Assembly (NCBI GenBank): GCA_019448385.1
Contig: JAGTXO010000009.1
Coordinates: 1,143,715-1,207,714, forward strand
Length of the DNA stretch: 64,000 nt
Source of the DNA: Diacronema lutheri
Lineage: Eukaryota; Haptophyta; Pavlovophyceae; Pavlovales; Pavlovaceae
Direction: 5' to 3'
The notes below the pieces were generated by a model. It saw only the letters and a program-made list of their open reading frames with translations, was not told where the DNA came from and searched no databases. A program made the translations under genes and the position numbers. Below are positions 39,141 to 49,748 of the stretch, one piece after another (positions within the stretch are counted from its first letter, which is position 1; the number at the start of each line of letters is the position of its first letter).

Positions 39141-40935
39141 ACGGCGACGCTGCGGCGCTCGCCGCCGCCGCGAGCGCGACGCGCGCGCTCTCGCCGGTGC
39201 AACTCGCGCGCGCGTCGCCACGCGTCGAGCGCGCGCTGCTCGCCTCGCTCGCGCGGCTGCGCGTCGCGCTCGACGCGGCGTTCGACGAGCACGCCGCCGC
39301 GCGCGGCGGCGATGCCTTGGCGCGCGCGCTCGCGCTCGCACGGCTCTCGCTCGGCTTCTTGCGCGCCACGACCGTCTGGCTCGCACCAGCGCTCAGCGCG
39401 GCCGCGCATCGTGCGCTGCGCGACGCGACGGTTGGCGTTGGCGCGGCGGCGGCGGCGGCGCGCGTGCCATGTGCGAGCGCGGCGCTGTGGTGCGCGCTGC
39501 TCGAAGTGGGCGCGCCGGGCGTGGACGAGGCCGCCGCGCGCGCCGTTGGTGGCCCGCCGCGCAGGCTGCCCGCCGAGGTGGGCTTGGCGCTCGCGAACGC
39601 CGCCGCGGACGACGGCTCGCTGGGCGCGCAGCTGCGCGCGGTGACGCTCGTGACGCTCGCGCACGTGCGCGCGCTCGCGCAGGCGGCGCGCGACGGCGGC
39701 GCCGACGCGCGCGCCGTCGACGCCGCGCCGCTCGACCGCGCGTACGCCGCGTGCGCGCGCGCGATCGACGGCGCGGCGTCGTGCGCTCCGCTGCTTCGCC
39801 TCGCCGCCGCGCTCGTCGACGCGCGCGCGGCGCATGCGGCCGTGCTGGGTGGCGGCGGCGGTGCGCGCGCGCGCGCCGCCGCGGCTGATGCGGCCACGCT
39901 GGGCGAGGCGGTCGGTCGCTTTGCCGCTTCGCGTGACACGCCCGGCGCGCGCGCAGGGGCGAGCATGCTCGACGCTGCGCGCGCGGCCGACGCGCGCATG
40001 GCGAACCTCGCGGCCGACGGCGACGGGCGCGGGCCGGCGTGGCGGCTGCGCGTCGAGCTGCGCGCCGCGGCGGGCGCGTCCGAGGCCGAGCTCGTTCGCC
40101 TTGTCGATGAGGCGCACCATGCCCTCGCGCTGCGCTCCGCAGAGCGGGCGGCGCGCGGTGTGAAGGGCGGCGACGGCGACGGCGACGGCGATGTCGACGG
40201 CGATGGCGATGGCGGTGGCGGTGCCGGGGCAGAGGCGGAGGCGGAGGCGTGCGGCGGTGGCGGCGGAGGCAGCGATGGCGCAAAGCTCGCGCTCCTCCAT
40301 TGGGCCCTCGTCGGTGGCGGCTCGAGCGCAGCGAACGGCTGGTCGGAGCGATGCGCGCGCTGCGCGGCCGCCATACTGGCGCTGCCGCCCAATTCGCAGC
40401 GGGTGCGTGCGCGCGCGCGCGCACGCGCGCACCTGCCTCTGCGCGCGCGCAGCCGCAGCGAATTGGGCGGCAGCGCACAGTATGGCGGCCGCGCACAGTG
40501 TGGCGGCCGCGCAGCGCGCGCGCCGCGCTGCACACGCACTCGTTCGCACGCCGCGCGCTCAGATGCGCGCGCGCGCGCCGGCCATGCTCTTTCCGCTCCG
40601 CGCGCGCGCGCCAGGTGTACGACGCGTGCGCGCAGGCCGTGTGCGCACGCCCCGCCGGCCTGGGCGACCGCGTGAGGCTGCCCGCAGCCGGCGCCGACTG
40701 GGGCGGCGGCGCGCTCGCGCCCGCCACGCGCGTTGCGCTGCGCGCGGTGCTCGAGCGCGCCGCCGCCGAGCACGCGGCAGACGCGCGGCCGTGGCTTCGT
40801 CTCGCCGCCTTTGAGCTCGCGCACGGCACGCCGGCCGACGTGGCGCGCGTGCACGCGCGCGCCGTGCGTACGGTCGCGGACGGGGAGGCGTTCAGCGAGC
40901 GGTACGGCGCGCTCCTCGCGGCCGAGTCGGGCTGA
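37931..40935 (+). CDS. UTP6: U3 snoRNP protein UTP6 (HAT-repeat, SSU processome)
   Basis: Exons 37931-40402 and 40615-40935 give about 930 residues. The N-terminus MAERVRQLMEEMVPEVEEYRRRGLFSDAEVRALLKRRERFE...ARADFLAYAQHELRLHALHALRKKR is diagnostic of UTP6. Half-a-TPR repeats follow: RRIHFILERACRKWKGDLQLWLTWASVCE and LQRVLARALQLHPREPDLWARAAAWEWEQRGSATNARALLQRGLRLL. The protein works in early 18S pre-rRNA processing. It is longer than usual UTP6 (about 600 residues) because of Asp/Gly-rich inserts at about 38570-38630, 38990-39150 and 40160-40280. The last exon VYDACAQAVCARPAGLGDRV...FSERYGALLAAESG is in another frame, so an intron is required. The donor GTGCGT at 40403 lies at the edge of a strong inverted repeat, so that boundary is tentative. 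Confidence 0.85.
40364..40490. repeat. Inverted repeat (about 39-bp arms) around a 48-nt GT...AG loop
   Basis: The arms 40364-40402 and 40451-40490 are reverse complements apart from two or three positions. The loop 40403-40450 begins GTGCGT and ends GCGCAG. The left arm is UTP6 exon sequence and the right arm lies in the proposed intron. Confidence 0.8.
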
Positions 40936-41105
40936 GGCGCGGTGTGTGCGCCGTGCGCGGGGTGGGCGGTGCGGCACCACGAGAAGCGGAGTGGCGCATG
41001 ACAGCGTGGGGCCAGTCTTGAATCCGGCCGGCTGTCCACGCCTCTGATGAGAGAGACATACTTCCTCATACGGCAGTTGAAACCGCCTCGACACGCACAG
41101 GAGCC

Positions 41106-42419
41106 ATGGATCCGATGCGAGCGGTGCGCGATGGAGACCCGGAGGACGAGGAGCCCGCACCGCCGTCCGAGGTCCCGCCGCCGTCCGAGCCGCTGGCGCA
41201 CGGCGAGCTGGACTCAATTGCAGCAGTTGCGGATGGCGGCGCCGGTGACGCCGATGGCGTCGACGGCGCGGTGCCCCGGCCGCAACGCGGCGGCGCCGCG
41301 GGCGAGCTGACGGCGGAGGAGGAGAGCCTCTCGCGCGATGAGCTCGCCGAGCGCTTACGCTGCGAGCGCATGCGCGTGCAATCCCTCGAGGCCCTCTTCT
41401 CCAACTACCAGGCCGAGTGCGACGCGGTACGTGCCGCGCGCACGCCGCGCGCTGCGCGCCGCGCAGCGTGCGCGCGCCGCGCGGCGTGCGCGCGCCGCGT
41501 GACGGCCATCCCGCCTGCCGCCGCGCCCGCCGCCGCCGTCGCCGCCGCGCGCGCACGCGCGCAGGCGATCGCCAAGGCGCAGCGCGACGTGCAGGCCGCC
41601 GATTCGGCCTTGGCCAGCGAGCGCGCGGCGCGCGCTCGCGCCGCTCGCGACGCCGCGGCGGCCGAGGCATCGAACTACGCGCATGGTGTCGGCTCTGTGC
41701 CCGCCGACCAGCTGCTCGTCGCGGGCGATGTGCCGCGCGGCTTTGGTGGTCGGCCGCCGCAGCCGCTGCCGTCGCTGCCTCGGCCGACGGACGCGCCGCC
41801 CAACCCGGCCGCGCCCGCCTCCACCCCGGCCGCGGCCGCATCGCTCTTCGCGTCGGCGGCGAACAAGCCACCGATCGTGGCCATTGGCTGCTCGGCGGCA
41901 GAGGGCGTGAAGCGCGCGCTCGCGCTGCAGGAGGCGGACACTGAGGCGTTCCTCGAGTGCCTCGGCGTGATGGACGGCAGGATCGCGCGCGTCGCGCGGC
42001 TCGCCCGGACCGCCGCGCGCGCATCCGGACTGCGCGGGGCCGGCTTGTCCGCGGACAGCTCCGAAGAGCCCGCGCTGCGCGCACAGCTGCAGGTGCGCGC
42101 GCCGCGCGGCGAAGCCGCCACCGCCGCCACCACCGCCGCCGTCCCCGCCGGTGCGGCCCGCCACCGCCGTGCTCACGCGACCGCGTGCCGCGTTTATGCC
42201 TCGCGGCCGCGCGCCTCCCCACCCCGCCCCCTTTTTAAATTCACTCATCAGGCTGCGCTTGCTGAGCTCGCGTCTGAGAAGGAGCGGAGCGCGCTGCTCT
42301 CGCAGACCTGCGAATCGCTCATTCGCGAGGCGACGACGTCGCGCGCGTCTCAGCCGCAGCATGCGCTGCGCGCAAACTCGAGGTCGAGCATTGAGCGCAC
42401 CGCGCAGGGCGCCGCGTAG
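41106..42419 (+). CDS. Coiled-coil protein of unknown function
   Basis: Exons 41106-41426, 41565-42092 and 42252-42419 give 338 residues. An acidic Pro-rich N-terminus leads into ELTAEEESLSRDELAERLRCERMRVQSLEALFSNYQAECDA, then AIAKAQRDVQAADSALASERAARARAARDAAAAEA, both with coiled-coil heptads. The middle is Pro/Ala-rich, followed by a helical stretch (IVAIGCSAAEGVKRALALQEADTEAFLECLGVMDGRIARVARLARTAA). The last exon is ALAELASEKERSALLSQTCESLIREA. The introns (138 and 159 nt) are stop-free multiples of three with donors GTACGT and GTGCGC and acceptors GCGCAG and CATCAG. I do not recognise a family; a cytoskeletal or Golgi coiled-coil role would be a guess. Confidence 0.65.
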   Translation: MDPMRAVRDGDPEDEEPAPPSEVPPPSEPLAHGELDSIAAVADGGAGDADGVDGAVPRPQRGGAAGELTAEEESLSRDELAERLRCERMRVQSLEALFSNYQAECDAVRAARTPRAARRAACARRAACARRVTAIPPAAAPAAAVAAARARAQAIAKAQRDVQAADSALASERAARARAARDAAAAEASNYAHGVGSVPADQLLVAGDVPRGFGGRPPQPLPSLPRPTDAPPNPAAPASTPAAAASLFASAANKPPIVAIGCSAAEGVKRALALQEADTEAFLECLGVMDGRIARVARLARTAARASGLRGAGLSADSSEEPALRAQLQVRAPRGEAATAATTAAVPAGAARHRRAHATACRVYASRPRASPPRPLFKFTHQAALAELASEKERSALLSQTCESLIREATTSRASQPQHALRANSRSSIERTAQGAA

Positions 42420-42696
42420 CAGCGCGTCACGTGCCGAGTGGTGGTCGAGGGGCTCAGAGTGGAGGACGGGGTCGAGTGAGACCCGTGGACGTGGTGCTCG
42501 CCGTCCGCGACCAGCGGCTCGTTGTGCGGCGAAAATGAGAAAAATATGAGGGAAGCAGCCGTGCCGCGCTGTGTGGCATATCGCCGCCCACCACTTCTTG
42601 CGGGCATAGGGCACAGCTCACGCGCTTCATCGCGCACCGGCTCTCATGTCAAGTCGTCCGCGCCGCCATCGCTGTCTGAGCCATCACTGGCGCCAG

Positions 42697-45600
42697 TCAG
42701 CCGCCGGTCGGCTGCGGCAGGGGTGCGGACAGTGAAGAGGCGCCGCCAAGTGGGGAGGCCGAGGCAGCGCCGCGCTCGGCGCTTTTGCCATCGTCCACGA
42801 GGCCGTCGCCATTGCTGAGCGCCATGGGGAACACCGGGCCCGACGCGGCGGCCTGCCGAGGTTCAGCAATGGCGGGGCGACCGCCCGCGCGGTGTGCAGG
42901 GCTGGCCGCGCTGTCGGCAGGCGGGGCGGCGTCCGGCCGAGCGGCGTCCGGTCGAGCGGCGTGCGCTGGCGGAGCGCTCGGCTGCGCGAGCATGCGAGTG
43001 CAGGCCTGCGTGGCGCGCAGCGCGGCGTCGAGCGCGTCGCCAGTGTCCGTCTCCGCGCCTGCGAGCCGTAGTGCAAGGGGGGGGGGGATGAGGCGGGATA
43101 TCGACAGCGCGTACGGCCTGCGTCGGGGCCGCGGCTCTCAGCGCGGGCTGGGAGTCAAGCCGCATGCCAAAGAGGGCGCACGTGCAGCAGGCGCGGGAGC
43201 TGCGGGCTGACCATGGGCGGGAGCTGCGAGTGCGTGCGCCTGCTCGGCGTACACCGGCGCGACGTGCGCGGAGGCGGAGGCGGAGGCGGGGGCGCGGGCG
43301 GAGGCGGAGGCGGAGGCGGGGGCGGGGGCGGGGACGCTCTCGCCGAGCTGCCGCGCGTCGCAGGACAACTCGGCGTTGGTCGCAGCCGCGGGCTTTGCCG
43401 AGCCGAGCTGTGCGGCCCTCGCGAGGATTTGGGCATCGTTCAGGATGGCGGCGGAGCTGCAGCCCATCTCGCCGCCCAGACCAATTGCAGCAGCGCTGCT
43501 GCCAGCGCTGTCGAAGGGGAGGAGCAGGCCTGCGCCGAGGTCGTCGCCCAGTCCGCCGGCCACACCCGCCACGCCACCTCCGCCATCGTGCAAGGGGCCG
43601 AGGAGGGGCGAATCGCCGTGGAGCGAGCTGGCAGTTGTAACGGCTTTTGCGCCCGTCAGCTTTTGCGCGAGCTCGCTGTGCGGCGTGGCGCGGATGCGCG
43701 TGGGCGCGTAAGAGGGGAAGGGGGGGGGGGGGGGGGATGGGTTGGTGCGGAGGGAGGGGAGAGGTGGAGCGGAGAAGAATAGGCAGGGCAGGGCAGGGCG
43801 GCGCATGCTGCGGTGGGGCGTGTGTGTGTTGCGCGCTCGCTCACTCGTTCACGCCGCCAAAGAGCGCAGCGAATGACTGGCTGAGCGAATCGTCCGATTT
43901 GTGCTGTGCCGCGCCGCCATGCTGATCCGCGCCGCCATGCTGATCCGCGCCGCCATGCTGATCCGCGCCAAAGCCACCGAAGAAGGCGCCGCCCCCCGCC
44001 GGCTCAGTGCGCAGCTGAGAGTCCGGTGCGTGCGTGCGCGTGCGCACCTCCTCGTCCGGAACGGCGGGCGGAGCGGCGGCGGGCGGAGCGGCGGCGGGCG
44101 CAAGCGGCGCGAGCGGCGCGAGCGCCGGCGCGCCGCCGTGTGCGCTTCCAGCGGCGAGGCCATGGTCAAGCGGCTCGTCGCGCCTCGGCAGCAGGCCAGA
44201 TTGGTGCGAGGAGGGGCGCGCGTCAAGGTCTGCGGGCTGCGGCGATGGCGGCTGCGGCGATGGCGGCTGCGGCGATGGCGGCTGCAACGATGGCGGCTGC
44301 AAGGATGGCGGCTGCTCGGTCCCGGCCGGCGCAAGCAGCGCGTGCGCAGCTGAGGTGGGCGCGCCGTCCCCTGCCTCAGCGGCGGGCGGCCATGGGTTCT
44401 GCGCAGTCGGCTGCTCGGCACGCAGCGGCGCGCTGGGCGCAAAGTCCGGCAGCGCAAAGTCCGGCAGCGCAGCTGAGCGTGAGCCGTGCGCGTTGCCGTG
44501 CGCGCCCGCAGCGCGACTCTCCGTCTCCTCCTCCTCCTCCTCGTCGTCGTCGTCGTCGGAGGAGGAGGACGCATCCGAGAGCGGCGAGCCTTCGCTCGCG
44601 CTCGACTGCGCAGCGTTGGCCTCCGTCACGCCCTCGGTGTCTGCAGACAGAAGTGCGCGGTGCGCGGCGGCCGCCTTGTCCGCCTCCACCGCCTCCCGAT
44701 GCGCGACCAGCGGCTCCGTGCGAACCGCTTCGCGCGCATCGGGCTCGAGCTCGTGGCCAGCAGCACGGCCACCGACATGGCTGGCATGGGCTTCGTCGTC
44801 TTGGCCATCATCGCCATCGTCGCCGCCATCGTCGTCGGAGGAGGAGCCCATTAAATTGTCATCCACGCCAGGCCGTGGGCCCCAGCTGCCCGCGCGGCGC
44901 AGCGCGAGCTCGGGGCTGGATGCGCTGGCGTCGACGGGAGGCGGCAGCTCCCGTGCGGCCTGCGGCGCGGCCGCGTCCGAGTCGCCGCGCGCCTCGCCGG
45001 TGTGGTGCCGCGCAGCGGGCGACGGCGTGGCGCTCGCGGCCTCGGCAGCCAGCGCCGCTGCGTCGCCATGCTCAAAGCCCGCGACGGCGCCTGCTGCAGG
45101 CATGTCGTCGTCGAGGCCGCCATCGTCGCTCGATTCATTGAGCGATGGCGTCGCCTCGCTGATCGTATCGTCGTCTTTGACCGATGAGGCGCGCATGGAA
45201 GCGATGGCTGACGCGCTCGCCGACGCGCCCTTGTGAGCGCTCGCGGCGCGCTGCATCGCTGGCAATGCGCCAGTGGGCAAACCGCCCAGGTGCGTGTCTG
45301 CGCCAGTGGGCAAACCGCCCGGGTGCGTGTCTGCGCCAGTGGGCAAACCGCCCAGGTGCGTGTCTGCGCCAGTGGGCATGCCGCCCAGGTGCGTGTCTGC
45401 GCCAGTGGGCATGCCGCCCAGGTGCGTGTCTGCGCCAGTGGGCATGCCGCCCAGGTGCGTGTCTGCGCCAGTGGGCATGCCGCCCGGGTGCGGGTCTGCG
45501 CCACGCGGCTCGAGCACGTCTGTGGTTGAAGCATCGGTCATGGCTCGGGTGGCCTGTGCGCCGTTCGCATCGCCGTCAGCGCTCTCATTGCGCGTGCGCT

Positions 45601-48382
45601 CTCCGCCAAGCGCGACCGCACCTGCGCCCATGCTGCCGCTGCCACGACCGCTGCCGCTGCCGCCCGCGCGCAGCTCGCCGCCACCCGAGCAATCGGCACG
45701 CGGCGAGTCGCAGAAGGCGGCGACGCCCCCCCCTTCCGAGGCTGCGGCGTCCTGCGCGCAGTTTGACGCGCTGACGGACACGACACTCTCGCAGGACACG
45801 GCATCGGGGCGTGCGCTGCTCGGCGCGGCGCCCAGCTGGGCAATGCCGGCCCCGCTCGTTGCAAAGGTAAGCGCGCCAAACCCAGACCCATGTGCAACGT
45901 CGATGCCGCCGCCGCCAAAGTCGCTGCCGCCTTCCCATGGCGGGCTGCCGACGAGCGCGGCCTTCGCGACTTTTGCGGCCTGCGCCGTCTCCCTGGCGCG
46001 CGGTGAGTCGCTAAGCGGGCTTTCCTCGCCATGCACGCCCGAAGAGAAGCGCGCGAGGCGCGGCGCAGCAGCCACCGGCTGTGCCTCCGCGCTGACGCCA
46101 ACTCGCGCGACGACGGGCGCAGGCAAGCCGTCCGCATCGCTGGCGCTGGCAGCCGGCGCATCCGCCGGCGATGCGCTCGGTGCATGCGCGCATCTGCCCG
46201 CTTCAACGGCTGCGCTGCGTGCCGCTGCCCTCTCCTCCGCCTGTGCGAGCGTGGGGCGCGGCTCCGTTGCAGGCGGAGCAAGCGGCGAGGGCAGCGCCCC
46301 GCCTGCTGAGAAGCCGCCGTCCCCAAAGCCGCCCCCAAAGCCGCCATGCGCAAGGCCGCCCTCATGGCCGTCACCTTCGAACCCTCCGTCCCCAAAGCCG
46401 CCCCCAAAGCCGCCATGCGCAAGGCCGCCCTCATGGCCGCCACCTTCGAACCCTCCGTCCCCAAAGCCGCCCCCAAAGCCGCCATGCGCAAGGCCGCCCT
46501 CATGGCCGCCACCTTCGAACCCTCCGTCCCCAAAGCCGCCACCAAAGCCGCCATGCGCAAGGCCGCCCTCACGGCCGCCATCGACAAAGGCGTCGCGAAC
46601 GAATGATCCTGTGGCCGTCGCTCGATCGGCACATGGTGCCGCATCGTGGTGCATGCGCCCATCCTTCTCATGCTGGGCAGCAGCAGGCGCCGACTCAAGT
46701 GCGTCGAGCAGCGCAGCGCCTGCCGACGGCCTCGGCCACGTGCTCTGTTGCACGTCGTCGCCATGCGCCTGCTCGAGCTCGCGTGCGCTCAGTGGCGCGG
46801 CCGCTTCGCTCAGTGGCGCGGCCGCTTCGCTCGGCTGCTTGGCCGCAGACGCTGCGCGGCCTGTCGCGGGCTGACTTGCGCCATCGTCGGCCAAGCCAAG
46901 GTCCAAGTCGCCATCAAATCCGCCGCCAACGCCGCCATTCAAAAAGGCGCTCTCGCTGCCCGCTCGGTCATGACGGCCGTTAGCGATGTCCTGCTCGTCG
47001 GTTGAGCGCGGCGTGTCGGCTGCGCTGCGAGCGGCCATTGCGCCGCGCTCCAAGGCGATGGCTGCAGCATCGCCGAATGCGCTTTCAGAGCCAAGTGCGC
47101 TTTCAGAGCCAAGTGCGCTTTCAGAGCCAAGTGCGCCAAACATACCGCCGCTGCCGTCGAACGCGCCGCCGCCCATGCCAAATGGGTCCGAGGCTCCGTC
47201 GCCAAAGCCGGCCGCCTCGCCGCCGTCGAACGCCGCGCTGCCCGCAAAGCTGCCGTCAGCCAGTTCACCAAAGCCGACCACCTCGCCAAACGCCGCGCTG
47301 CCCGCAAAGCTGCCGTCAGCCAGTTCACCAAAGCCGACCACCTCGCCAAACGCCGCGCTGCCACCCACAATGCCCTCCGCCTCCGCAACCGGATTTGCAA
47401 ACGCCACGCCCGTGTCAAATTCATCCACCGTCCCATCGCCGAACCCAAAGCCAGCCGAGCCGCCAAAGCCGCCAAACTCCGCGGAGCCGTCAAACCCAGC
47501 GGTGCTTTCAAAATCGGCGGGCGGAGGCCCGTCGCCAGAGGCGCCCAACTGCGCCGCAGCGGAGCCCTCGTCCGTGGCGGGCGCGCCGTTGCCGAAGCCG
47601 CCCGAGAGCCATGAGGTAGCGCCTCCCTCGCGCGTCTCCACGGTCGGCGCGAGAGGCGCGTGCTGAGCAAAGGCGCGCACGTCCGCGTCATCGCCGGCTG
47701 GCCCGTAGACCCCGGCGGGCGCATGCTCATGCGCGTTCTCGGCGCGGGACGACAGGCTTGGCGCGGCGGCGCGCTGAGCGGGCAACTCGGTGGCGGCGAT
47801 GGAAAAGAGTTGCTCGGTGGGCTGGAAGGCGACCGAGCCGACCGGCGGCGCATCCGCCGCACCGGCCGCCGCGCGCGCGCCGAGAAGCTGCGTCTCTGCG
47901 TGTGTCAGCCGCGCCTCAAGCGCAGCCGCGCGCTCCTCGGCGGCGGCGCGCGCCTCGGCCTCGGCGGCGGCGCGCGCCTCGGCGGCGGCGGCGCGCGCCT
48001 CGGCAGCGTGCAGCGTGGCGGTGGCCGCGGCCGCCTCGGACGCGTCTGCGGTGGCGGTGGCGCACGCTCGCGTCGGCTCGGCGCCGTCGCGCGCCGCGCC
48101 GTTGAGCGCGCCCGCCGCAATGTTGCCGCCCTGCCTGCCATTCTGCGCGGCGAGTTGGGCCTCCAGCTCGTCGGCCCGCTCCGCCTGCGTCGCAAGCAGC
48201 CTTTGCAGCGTGACGACATGCGACTCGAGCTGGAGGAGCGCGTAACGGTCCTGCCGCGACGGTGAGCTCGCCATCGAGAACGCATCGGCCGCCTCGGCGA
48301 ACGAGACGACGCGACGCGGCGTGGCGGCGTTGCTTTCTGGGCTGCCGAACGCCGGCACCGTCCCCGCACGCCGCGGCAGCAT
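42697..48382 (-). CDS. Large Gly/Phe-rich repeat protein, function unknown
   Basis: Exons 48382-43853, 43659-43182 and 43058-42697 give about 1,790 residues; the last two exons are tentative. The first exon ends SLSQSFAALFGG before a GTGAAC donor. If unspliced it would stop at 43841. The N-terminus has a coiled coil (RYALLQLESHVVTLQRLLATQAERADELEAQLAAQ, then an Ala/Glu/Arg helix). The rest is disordered and repetitive: GEVVGFGELADGSFAGSAAF twice, ESALGS three times, HGGFGGGFGDGGFEGGGHEGGLA four times, GADTHLGGMPT seven times and DQHGGA three times. Short DPFG, NPWP and GGFG motifs recall endocytic-adaptor or nucleoporin-type proteins, but no folded domain is seen. The end of exon 3 (ETDTGDALDAALRATQACTRML) looks helical. 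The first ATG in frame is 48382. Confidence 0.6.
45255..45500 (-). repeat. 33-bp coding tandem repeat (GADTHLGGMPT)
   Basis: Seven nearly perfect 33-bp copies differ mainly at single codons (Met/Leu and Leu/Pro). They lie in frame in the large repeat protein. Confidence 0.92.
46295..46580 (-). repeat. 69-bp coding tandem repeat (Gly/Phe-rich)
   Basis: About four copies of a 69-bp unit encode GGGHEGGLAHGGFGGGFGDGGFE, with one Gly-to-Asp change among copies. The near-identity of the copies suggests recent expansion. Confidence 0.9.
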
Positions 48383-48470
48383 CTCCGGCGCCACGGCTGA
48401 GGCGCGCGCGCGCGCGTCCTCGGCCCGTCGCGAGACCGGGAGTCACCTCGCCGTTGCCGGGAAGGCAACG
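48383..48470. promoter_or_regulatory. 88-bp divergent spacer with hairpin abutting the ankyrin start codon
   Basis: Separates the repeat-protein gene (-) from the ankyrin gene (+). CGTTGCC (48452-48458) and GGCAACG (48464-48470) form a 7-bp perfect hairpin ending at the base before ATG. The promoter role is inferred. Confidence 0.4.
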
Positions 48471-49079
48471 ATGGCGGTGGGGGCGCGAGTTGTGGTCGGC
48501 ATCGCGTTGGTCGCGTGCGGCGCGCAGGGCAGCGACTTGATCGACGCGGTGCAGAGCGACGACGCGGGCGCGATCCGCGCGGCGCTCGCCGACGGCGACG
48601 AGTTGGACGAGCGCCACGAGGGCGGCCAGACCGCGCTGATGTGGGCGTGCCTGCGCGGCAAGCCGAACGCGGTGCGCGCGCTGCTCGCGGCGGGCGCGGA
48701 CGTGCGCGTGGGCGAGGCGCAGGGCTACACCTGCGCGCACGGCGTCGGCTTCCAGGGCCGCGCCGAGCTCGTGCCAATCCTCGCCGAGCACGGGCTCGAC
48801 CTGTCCGACCTGCACGACGACGGCTTCGCGCCGCTGCACCGCGCGTGCTGGGGCACGACGCCGCGGCACACGGCGACGGTCGTCGCGCTGCTCGAGGCGG
48901 GCGTGCCGCCAGACCAGCCGTCCAAGGACGGCCGCAGGCCGCTCGAGCACGCGCAGGCGAGCGCGACGCGCGACGTGCTCGAGGCAGCGCTGCGCGGCGC
49001 GGCGTTGGAACAGCTGCAGCGCGAGGCGGCGCAGATGGCGGCTGCGCACATGGCGGCTGTGCACAAGGGGGAGCTGTGA
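48471..49079 (+). CDS. Secretory-pathway ankyrin-repeat protein
   Basis: Single exon of 202 residues. MAVGARVVVGIALVACGAQGSDL is a signal peptide. Ankyrin repeats follow: DLIDAVQSDDAGAIRAALADGDELDERHE, GGQTALMWACLRGKPNAVRALLAAGADVRVGE, GYTCAHGVGFQGRAELVPILAEHGLDLSDLHD, and DGFAPLHRACWGTTPRHTATVVALLEAGVPPDQPSKDGRRPLEHAQ. A helical tail (LEQLQREAAQMAAAHMAAVHKGEL) ends the chain. KGEL resembles the ER-retrieval signal HDEL/KDEL, so an ER-lumenal location is possible (inference). Ankyrin repeats mediate protein contacts and the partner is unknown. The 5' end is divergent from the large repeat-protein gene. Confidence 0.8.
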   Translation: MAVGARVVVGIALVACGAQGSDLIDAVQSDDAGAIRAALADGDELDERHEGGQTALMWACLRGKPNAVRALLAAGADVRVGEAQGYTCAHGVGFQGRAELVPILAEHGLDLSDLHDDGFAPLHRACWGTTPRHTATVVALLEAGVPPDQPSKDGRRPLEHAQASATRDVLEAALRGAALEQLQREAAQMAAAHMAAVHKGEL

Positions 49080-49748
49080 GGCTGGGCTGCGCGTGATGGG
49101 CGCGATGGCACGCATTTGACGAGAGTTTGGAATCCAAGACTGTCGCGCAGCTCGCGAGGAGGGCGTGCGAGACGACGCCAGCGTCACGCGAGGTAAAAAA
49201 TTGGGTCGTATCCTGGAGACCCCTCAGCTTTTTAAAACAGAGCTGAGGTGGACACCGAGCCCTGGGGTGGTATAATCCAAACGATTTTCCTCAGACGGGT
49301 TCGTCATTTTGGTATATGACCAGCCAATCGAATTAGCCTGGTCAATCGGAGGTTTTGCCGACGGATTGGCATTGTTGAACCCGCCAATCGAATGGAATTG
49401 GCCACTCGAACGATTTTTGAACCGGCCAACGGCCCGCCCTCAAGCGCCTTCCCCTGCACCCACCGCCCGCCCTCGCCGTACGCCCGGTCCGCCACTTCAA
49501 CGGTGTCCTGCACCGGCCGCCGGCGCTCGTTAATGCCGCACGCCGAGACGGCCAAACGTCTCGCAGCCTCAATCCTGGCCGGCAGGCCTTCAGCCTCGGT
49601 CCCTCACAAGCCTCGACTCGGTGCATTCTTTAATCCGGCAACATGAAAAACGGCCCCCCGCCCCCCGGCGGGGTCTCCAGCCCCAGGGCAGCGCCCCCTT
49701 ATAATTGAGAGTCGACGACATTGCACACTTCCGAGCCCGTTGCAGCCG
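49080..49748. other. AT-richer intergenic insert with short inverted ends
   Basis: About 49195-49700 is clearly less GC-rich than its surroundings. CTGGAGACCCC at about 49216 is mirrored by GGGGTCTCCAG near 49667-49677. Inside lie a CCTCAGCT/AGCTGAGG hairpin (about 49223-49250) and repeated CCAATCGAAT motifs. No matching target-site duplication was found. Short ORFs on both strands resemble nothing I know. It may be a decayed transposable element. Confidence 0.4.

Noticed and set aside
38248-42222. A 1,324-codon open frame on the minus strand across UTP6 and the coiled-coil gene
   Set aside because: It is Arg/Ala/Ser-rich, has no domain, and is antisense to well-supported UTP6. GC-rich DNA simply lacks stops in several frames.
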